Source: Parietaria judaica
Taxonomy: Eukaryota > Streptophyta > Magnoliopsida > Rosales > Urticaceae
NCBI GenBank assembly: GCA_954871525.1
Contig: OX940870.1
Span: forward strand, 11,997,501 to 12,061,500
DNA: 64,000 bases
Reading direction: 5' to 3'
Of this stretch, positions 56,049 through 64,000 are shown piece by piece. The notes below the pieces were generated by a model. It made no database searches. It saw only the letters and a program-made list of their open reading frames with translations, and was not told where the DNA came from. Each line of letters opens with the position of its first letter. Within the stretch, counting starts at the first letter, position 1. The position numbers and the translations under genes are program-made.

Positions 56049-56144
56049 AATTCGCAACATGAACGATCAGATTCCAAATGAACAAATAAAATATCATACA
56101 TCCACAAGGCAATGTAACCGTTGAGGTGGGAAACTACGTCAACA
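56049..56144 (+). repeat. LTR end fragment of gypsy family A, + orientation
   Basis: The fragment ends ACCGTTGAGGTGGGAAACTA then CGTCAACA, which is the reverse complement of the start of the LTR at 6100. It is therefore a + oriented LTR 3' end, opposite to the other family A copies here. The next bases are not the expected primer site. Confidence 0.55.
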
Positions 56145-56349
56145 AATACATGCCATTTTGGTTTATTTTAAGAAAACTTTTTATTTTTTTTTTATTTTTA
56201 AATTTCATTTCTTGACATATTCTTTGTTATAAAAATTGTTTAAAAAAAAGGTCTAAGTAATATGATACTTGATAATAACCCTTCTATTTATTTTTAGTTT
56301 TATTAATTTATAAAAAAATTGAACTTCAACAATTAAGCAATTAATACTA

Positions 56350-57135
56350 TTGTACATTTAGAGAGGTTCGTCACAATGCGGTAGTTGACTACGTCCTTTG
56401 TACATTTATTGCTTTTTGAATGATTGATCAATCGGAACCACAAGCCAATTCATGATAGATCAAAAATGAAAGAAAAACACTCTGAAGATACGAATTCTCA
56501 CAGACTCTCTTCTCCCAATGGTGGATGCTCACGTGCGTATGAAAGGGCTGCCTTTTTGCTTTTATAGATGTTGAGCTTCTGCCCGTTGGAGGTGTACGTT
56601 GGTAGTGGCTTCGAGTTTGGGCCTTGAATTGCTGCCGAGCTGACACTGGTCGTCATGGGGTTTGAATTCAAGTCGTGGCGATTTTTCTGGTCGGTCTTCG
56701 GGAGTTTGAATTGATGTGGTTGACCAGGTCTGCTCGTGCTCGAACGTAGGGCTTTCTTCTGCTCGGGGTTTTATTCAACTTCTGCTCGGATCCCTTTTGA
56801 GACAATTAGTCCGGGAGGAGCCTTGGGTGTTGGTTTTAACCATGTGTTGTTTTTGAAGTGAGATTTTGAGTTCTGCTCGGATTTTTCCTTTGGAATTCTG
56901 TTCGGACTTCCTTCGAGCTTATTCTGCTCGGGTGACTTTGCCTTCGGGGCTTTTATCTTTGCTCGGGCCCAAACACAGTTAAGTGATTAGTGGGCTTCTG
57001 GACTTTGTATTTCACAAGCCCAATTTCGTATGAATATTTAAGTATATTCACAACTTAGGTCATAGACAATTTATTCTATAAATTTAATTAATGACCTCAC
57101 AATTCCAATTTAGGGAACGAATTTACACATCAACA
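56350..57135 (-). repeat. Partial LTR of gypsy family A, minus orientation
   Basis: The left landmark AGAGGTTCGTCACAATGCGG followed by TAGTTGACTACGTCC matches the LTR at 6100-6955, and the right end is TTTACACATCAACA, the family terminus. The minus-strand TATA motif lies near 56560. Roughly the first 170 bp of the LTR are missing or scrambled. The 205 bp between this and the preceding fragment (56145-56349) are AT-rich and unassigned. Confidence 0.65.
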
Positions 57136-57499
57136 ACTTTTTAATAAATAAATAGCATAGTAAAAAAAAGATATATGAAAGTAATTTCAAATTATGGCAA
57201 TTATATATATTTTTCAAAAACATATACACTTTGAATATATACATTAACTCATTTTTTTTAATAATAGATGATATACTATTTTTTGTAAAATAATTAGATA
57301 TTTTAAGTGAGATAACATTTATCAATGAAAAAGATCATTAACTGTGATCAGGGAAAGAAAAGGAATATAATCACCCCTTTTAAGACTCAATCCGGGCCCA
57401 TGAATGCCAAGGCCCAAACGACCAAACAGAGCCAAACGACGACAAGGAATGCCCTAATTGAACTAGGGCTTCGTCACTTTACACACATACTACTTCTCT

Positions 57500-59400
57500 C
57501 TCTTCTCTCACCCCGAGCTTCTCTGCTAGGGCTTGCAGAATGCAGATTCCAGCGACGCACGTTGGTGCCCCGAGCTTCTCTGCCAGGGCTTGCAGATTCC
57601 GGCGACGCACATTGGTGCTCCGGTCGCCTCCCGTGCGGGAAAAAGCCCCAGACGTGGTGGACCTCGACTGCCCTCCGTCAACCTGGAACCCCTTCGAAGG
57701 CACGAAGTGTATCACAGCCTCGATCAAGCGAAGCGAGGAAGCCTGTGCACTCTTCGATGAACACCGTGCTCGCTATGAGCTCAAGGAGAAAGTACGTCAT
57801 CTCCTTCTTTTCTTCTTGTTCGTCCGGTTTTCCGAGAAAAACCTTAGATCAATTTGGGGCTAGATCTTAGATCAATATATCATAATTTGAATTCCTTCCC
57901 CTTTTAATCCCTTTGTTTATACTGATTTCAGGGGTGCGACTTAGGTTCGGCTCAGTCCTGAAGATGGCTCGGGAGGCTCAGTGGTCAACAGTAACCTATC
58001 TCTCCCTTGCAGCGGAAGCGAGGACGCTGTCACGACCACTGCAAAGCGAAGCCTGAAGCGGAAGTTCGACCAAAAGTTCCAAAAAAGCAGCGATGACCAC
58101 TGCGATCGGAAGATTTCCTCCCTCACCAGGCCAGAAGACCGTCGGTTCGTAATGTGCGCAGACGTCTGATCTTGCTTCGAAGTTCTCGAATCTGCCTCTG
58201 GCTGCAGCGAAACCACGAAGCCGCCAAGAGAGCCATGGACTCTCTCTGCGAGCTGGCCAAGTACGGCACTGACTTGATTCGGAAGTGTTGCGTGTTTTCT
58301 TATTGAAGTGTGTTTTGATTGCATTTTTGCCTCGGTTTGTGCAGAGAAGCTGTTAGATGTGCTCGTCGACTGTGGAGCGATTCCAATGCTGGTGGCGGAC
58401 GGCACAGCTAGCAATGGTTAGCTTCTCGTCAAGGTATTTGATTCATCAATAGCAATGGTATTATTATTGTTTCCGTGAAGTGTTCTGTATGATTTGTGTA
58501 ATATCAGCTCTATGATTTGTGGAAATATTACTGAATTAATTGTGTTATGATTTTTGTAATCAGCTCTGTGATATTACTCTATCATTTATGTAATCTCAGC
58601 TTTGTGATTTGTGTAAATATTACTGTATGATTCGTGTAAACTCAACTCTATGATATTAGTGTATGATTTGTGTAATCTAGTCCTTTTGTGGCCAAGGACT
58701 AGATTTGTTCCACATTACATTTATGATTTATAAGCCTGTTATATCTTTCAACTTGATGGTTTTTGTAACTAAGATAATTTTTTATTTTACAGATTTTTGT
58801 TTCGAATGTACGAGTATATTGGTATTCTGTAAGATTTTTGTTTCATATTACTAAGAATATACAAGCCCTATGAAACTATTATTTCTAAGAAAGAAGTTGG
58901 ACACCATAGGGTTACTATATCTCAATGTTTCCCTAGAAACTAACTAAGAAAATAGTATTTACTTCTACCGAATCCTATTTACATTTAGTTGCATAATTTA
59001 GATTATAGACAAAAGATATGTAACATCATTGATGGCCCAATATGAATAGGCAACTGATAAAAATTAAATTCAATTGACCATATGGGGATTTTATAAATTA
59101 TAATGTAATTTTGTTTTCCATCTTATTATTTTCAGTCAAATCCAGAATTGGTAATTCTTAGTTTGAAAAAAATTGACTATTAGTAATAACGATCCAATAA
59201 TCAGGATTGAATAGCCGTTATCAAAAAAGTATAATTAAAAACGGGGAAAATTCATATCCGCGGAATTTGAATTCTAAACTCCTACAGTGATCGTCGACTG
59301 TGGAGCAATTTTGATGATGGTTAAGCACCTTCGTGCATATATGGTGGAAGGCGCGGCTAGGCCAGGATATCTATCTCAAGCTTCTCGTCAAGGTAATTGA
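57500..59400 (+). pseudogene. Broken ARM-repeat protein gene (ARIA-like)
   Basis: Separate exon-like pieces resemble the front of a plant armadillo-repeat protein of the ARIA type, which pairs ARM repeats with a BTB domain. The pieces are LKRKFDQKFQKSSDDHCDRK near 58050, NHEAAKRAMDSLCELAK near 58210, and EKLLDVLVDCGAIPMLV near 58345. The last piece recurs degenerate as VIVDCGAILMMVKHLRAY near 59290, and both copies are followed by CTTCTCGTCAAGGTA. Frames between the pieces are open only briefly and splice phases do not join cleanly. The upstream part (57511-57625) has a tandem duplication of about 50-57 bp containing CCGAGCTTCTCTGC. A reading at 57540-57863 contains an unrecognised peptide, CPPSTWNPFEGTKCITASIK. 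I consider it a dead or partial copy; the family assignment is moderate. Confidence 0.45.
58440..59280. other. AT-rich sequence with degenerate short repeats
   Basis: The segment 58480-58680 is a loose array of about 30-bp words of the type TCTATGATTTGTGTAATA, probably derived by local duplication. It lies between the two ARM-like pieces and could be intronic. No open frame is seen. Confidence 0.5.
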
Positions 59401-60344
59401 TTCATCACTCTCACTAGCAATTAAATTACTTAACTTAGAGATAACCCAACACTCATGATATTACTATTGTTTCCGTTTGTTTGTGTGTTTTGATTGTATT
59501 CTTCATACCGTTTGATAGCAATGAGCCTGCTGTATCTATTTTGATGGTTTTCGTATCTTAATCTAACGTTTTCAACTTGATTAGTCCACTGGACAATACT
59601 TAGTTATAGATTTTTGTTTCGTATCACTAAGAATGTACAAATATATTGTTATTATTTAAGTATGAATTATGTTCATTGCCTTCCCTATGATGCTTTCTAT
59701 AAACCATGCTATTCTGATTATTTCTTGATGATCTTCACATTATTTCTGAGGGAACTATCGATGTGTATCTATGTGTATACGCTGTATTTTTTATATACTT
59801 AGTCCAATGGACAGTTGTTTATTTATATTTGTTTCATATAAGACTCTTATTAATCAGAATTTCTAGGGTTACTTGTGCATTGAAGGGTACTTCCTTAAAG
59901 TTAAGTTAATTATATTATTTGAAGGTTATTGCCCTAAGGTTTATTGCTTTGATTTTCTTAAAATTCCTTGGCACACTAATATATGTATATATTTAAAATA
60001 ATATATATTCCTTTCTTGATTTTGTGTTTATATGCTGCTTTTGATAGAATGGTAAGAAGTTTGCATTTTCTTTACTTGTACCAGATTTTCTTTATTTTGA
60101 CTTTGTAACAAAAAGAAATCAATGCCTTTCTCTTTTTGTTACTAAGTTTAAGGATATCTTTAAATGCTCTTCTGATTACTACACAAATGAATTTCAAGTA
60201 AGTTTTCTTATTGATTTAGATGCTTTTGGTCTTTATGCTTTTAATAATAAAAAAAATCATTTTGCTCTATAGTTAAAATATTTTCAATAATTCAAGTTGC
60301 ATAATTTGAGCTAACTCTATGATTGAGACCTAAGATTAATATTT
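59401..60344. other. AT-rich intergenic sequence
   Basis: Nothing recognisable; short open readings are low-complexity. Confidence 0.45.
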
Positions 60345-60715
60345 CGATTCATCTTAACATTAAACCCTAACAATAATCTTACATCCAAAAAACCTTACCC
60401 TAACTCTACATTAAGAGTGAAAAATAATATAAACACTGAGCAAGCAATCTCAACTATATGTCGAGGCTTTACGATGATCAAAAACACAAACCGATCAATT
60501 TATAAATAATATTGAGGTTGGATGTCGAAAATAAGAAACAATTAGCCTTACTCTACAGGGAAGATGTACATCGATACAAACAAAGATCTTAATTGATATT
60601 TTGATTCATCTTAACCTTAACTTTAACCTAATCTTACACCATAAAATCCTAACCCTATCCCTACACTTTAACCCTAAACTTTAACCCCATAAACATTAAA
60701 CCCTAAACCCGTAAG
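60345..60715. repeat. Degenerate telomere-like repeats
   Basis: Many CCCTAA/CCCTAAA-type words, such as TTAAACCCTAAACCCG at about 60695, occur at 60355-60420 and 60615-60712, between pieces of satellite-like sequence. Plant telomeres are CCCTAAA repeats. Here the repeats are irregular and short, so this is an interstitial telomere-like tract or a satellite component, not a chromosome end. Confidence 0.6.
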
Positions 60716-63700
60716 GAAGTAATACGACCCATGAACCGAAAGATGGTGATACAACTCGTGACCTGAAAGATAATGATTGACATGTGACTCGGAAGACCGC
60801 GACCTGAAATAAGATAATGCATATCAGAGACCAAGTAATCCCGATTGAATGTCGAGAAAATAGATAGGAAAAATACAAATGTGTGATGATAAAAATATGG
60901 ATAGATTTTTTTGATACAAACAGAAAGACCGCAACCCCAAATACCATAATGCATATCAGAGACAAAGTAATCCTGATTGAATTTTGAGAATATAGATGAC
61001 GAAAATACAAATGTGATGATTAAAATATGGAAAGTTTTTATTGACTATATTAGGGCTATACAATTATTGAAAAATCAGACTGTGCTATATGTCGAACTTG
61101 TCAAAGACGGAAATAGAAACCAATCAGCCAGACTCTATCTTGAGAATAAACAATGATAAAAACATGGATCAACCCTACTCTACGTTGAGGTTGTACGAAT
61201 CAGCCCGACTCTATCTAAGGATGTACGTTGATGCAAACGAAAAGACCGCGACCCCAAATACAATAATGCATATCTGAGACCAAATACTCCCGATTGAATG
61301 TCGAGAATATAGATGACAAAAATACGAATGTGTCATATCAGAGATCAAGTAATCCCGATTGAATGTCGAGAATATATATCACGAAAATACGAATGTGTGA
61401 TAAAAATGTCGAGAATATATATCACACTAAACCCGTGAGGAAGTAATACGACCCATGAACCGAAAGATGGTGATACAACTCGTGACCTGAAAGATAATGA
61501 TTGACATGTGACTCGGAAGACAGCGACCTGAAATAAGATAATCCATATCAGAGACCAAGTAATCCCGATTGAATGTCGAGAAAATAGATAACAAAAATAC
61601 AAATGTGTGATGATAAAAATATGGATAGATTTTTTTGACTCTATGTTGGGGCTTTACAATTGTTGAAAAAACGGACAGTGCTATATTTCGAGATTGAAAA
61701 TCGGAATGACGGAAATAAAAACCAATCAACCAAGCTCTATCTTGGGAATAAACAATAATAAAGCACGGACCAACACGACTCTATCTTGAGGATGTACGAA
61801 TCAGCCTGACTCTATTATAAGAATGTACGTTGATACAAACAGAAAGATTGCGACCCCAAGTACGATAATGCATATCAGAGATCAACTGATCCCGATTGAA
61901 TGTCGCGAATATAGATGACGCAAATACGAATGGGATGATAAAAATATGGATATATATTTTTTGACTTTATGTGTTGGGGATATACAATTATTGAAAAAAG
62001 AGACTATGCTATATGTCGGGATTTTCGATGACGGAAATAGAAACCAATCAGCCTGACTCTATATTGGGAATGAACAATAATAAAAACACGGATCATCCTG
62101 TATCTATGTTGAGGATATACTAATCATCCTGACTCTATTCTAAGGATGTATGTTGATTTAAACGGAAAGACTGCGACCGGAAATACGATAATGCATATCA
62201 GAGACTAACTAATCCTGATTGAATGTCCAGAATATAAATGACAAAAATACGAATATGATGATAAAATATGGATATATTTTTTTGACTCTATGTTAGGGCT
62301 ATAAAATTATTGAAAATGCGGACTGTGCTACGTGTCGATATTGTCAAAGACGGAAATAAAAACCAAGCATACAGACTCTATCTTGAGAATAAACAATAAT
62401 AAAAACACATATAAACCCGACTCTATATTGAGGATGTACGAATCAGCCCGACTCTATTCTAAGTATGTATGTTGATTCAAACGGAAAGACCGCGACTCAA
62501 AATACGATAATGCATATCAGATATCAATTAATCTCGATTGAATGTCAGAATATAGATAACAAAAATACAAATGTGTAATGATGGATAGGTTTTTCTGACT
62601 TTATGTTGGGGCTATACAATTATTGAAAACACAGACTCTGCTATATGTCGAGATTGTCAATGAGGGAAATATAAACCAATCAGCAAGACCCTATCTTGGG
62701 AATGAACGATAAAGAAAATACAAATCAGCCCGATTCCATGTTGAAGATGTGCGAACCAGCCTTATTATATTCTAAGGGTGTACATTGATACAAACAGAAA
62801 GACCGCAACCCCATATACCATAATGCATATCACAGACAAAGTAATCCTGATTGAATTTTGAGAATATAGATGACGAAAATACAAATGTGATGATTAAAAT
62901 ATGGAAAGTTTTTATTGACTATATTAGGGCTATACAATTATTGAAAAATCAGACTGTGCTAAATGTCGAACTTGTCAAAGACGGAAATAGAAACCAATCA
63001 GCCAGACTCTATCTTGGGAATAAACAATGATAAAAACATGGATCAACCCTACTCTATGTTGAGGTTGTACGAATCAGCCCGACTCTATTCGAAGGATGTA
63101 CGTTGATGCAAACGAAAAGACCGCGACCCCAAATACGATAATGCATATAAGAGACCAAATACTCCCGATTGAATGTCGAGAATATAAATGACAAAAATAC
63201 GAATGTGTCATATCAGAGATCAAGTAATCCCGATTGAATGTCGAGAATATATATCACGAAAATACGAATGTGATAAAAATGTCGAGAATATATATCACAC
63301 TAAACCCGTGAGGAAGTAATACGACCCATGAACCGAAAGATGGTGATACAACTCGTGACCTGAAAGATAATGTTTGACATGTGACTCGGAAGACCGCGAC
63401 CTGAAATAAGATAATGCATATCAGAGACCAAGTAATCCCGATTGAATGTCGAGAAAATAGATAACAAAAATACAAATGTGTGATGACAAAAATATGGATA
63501 GATTTTTTTGACTCTATGTTGGGGCTTTACAATTGTTGAAAAAACGGACAGTGCTATATTTCGAGATTGAAAATCGGAATGACGGAAATAAAAACCAATC
63601 AACCAAGCTCTATCTTGGGAATAAACAATAATAAAGCACGGACCAACACGACTCTATCTTGAGGATGTACGAATCAGCCTGACTCTATTATAAGAATGTA

Positions 63701-64000
63701 CGTTGATACAAACAGAAAGATTGCGACCCCAAGTACGATAATGCATATCAGTGATCAACTGATCCCGATTGAATGTCGCGAATATAGATGACGCAAATAC
63801 GAATGTGATGATAAAAATATGGATATATATTTTTTGACTTTATGTGATGGGGATATACAATTATTGAAAAAAAAGACTATGCTATATGTCGGGATTTTCG
63901 ATGACGGAAATAGAAACCAATCAGCCTGACTCTATTTTGGGAATGAACAATAATAAAAACACGGATCATCCAATATCTATGTTGAGGATATACTAATCAT
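60716..64000. repeat. Satellite array, monomer about 320 bp, with higher-order period
   Basis: The landmark ATAATGCATATCAGAG recurs with small changes at about 60816, 60945, 61262, 61536, 61866, 62187, 62508, 62820, 63142, 63412 and 63742; most steps are 312-330 bp. Each unit also carries TCCCGATTGAATGTCGAGAA, a GGATGTACGTTGATACAAAC-type word and GACGGAAATA. A block from about 60945 onward repeats at a distance of about 1875 bp (62820 onward) with higher identity than neighbouring monomers, so a higher-order repeat exists. Degenerate units begin before 60716, near 60440. Open readings in it repeat with the array and are not genes. The array continues past the window edge. Confidence 0.88.

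Noticed and set aside
61345..63602. Repeated open readings of 73-104 codons in the satellite
   Set aside because: The same peptide recurs with the repeat period, has no recognisable family and changes frame between units.

Overview
This window is plant nuclear DNA, most likely from a flowering plant and probably a eudicot; the species cannot be named from the sequence. The evidence is short GT-AG introns in AT-rich sequence, three genes of plant-type families, plant TATA-containing LTRs, hAT and Mutator-type DNA transposons, and an inserted piece of plastid DNA with a plastid-type tRNA-Asn gene. No bacterial-type operons, riboswitches or CRISPR arrays are present.

Three host genes look intact, and all read on the + strand. 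They are a group I bZIP transcription factor (9731-11882, 4 coding exons, 516 aa), a nuclear RCC1-repeat protein like plant RCC2 homologues (18706-22368, 16 coding exons, 522 aa), and an IQ67-domain calmodulin-binding protein like IQD32 (50762-54349, 6 coding exons, 767 aa). I rebuilt their exon structures by reading frame and splice signals. They are separated by transposon-rich DNA and show no sign of being a functional cluster.

The rest is mostly mobile DNA. From left to right: a dispersed repeat of about 1.2 kb in two copies (1.39-2.56 and 7.8-9.0 kb); remnants of a Ty3/gypsy family with a broken gag gene, fused to plastid DNA (2.9-7.0 kb); an apparently complete hAT transposon with an 8-bp target duplication and a spliced transposase gene (12306-16562), plus a 300-bp non-autonomous relative (26504-26803); a second hAT-type MITE (17739-18335); a solo LTR (24740-25561); a Mutator-type element with a 9-bp target duplication that carries a piece of a host gene, a Pack-MULE (27852-29206); an old element with long inverted repeats (30703-32266); a young, intact Ty1/copia element (33374-41936); a second young copia element with two homopolymer frameshifts (42549-48719); a near-perfect 971-bp palindrome (49570-50540); a second gypsy family, a SINE and LTR pieces (54.7-57.1 kb); a broken ARM-repeat gene (57.5-59.4 kb); and satellite DNA with a monomer of about 320 bp and a higher-order period of about 1.87 kb, running off the right edge.

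The most unusual signals are structured RNA leaders in the two young copia elements. One carries four copies of the same hairpin with compensatory base changes. The other carries a dense series of near-perfect GC-rich hairpins. The Pack-MULE and the matched autonomous/non-autonomous hAT pair are the other main points of interest.
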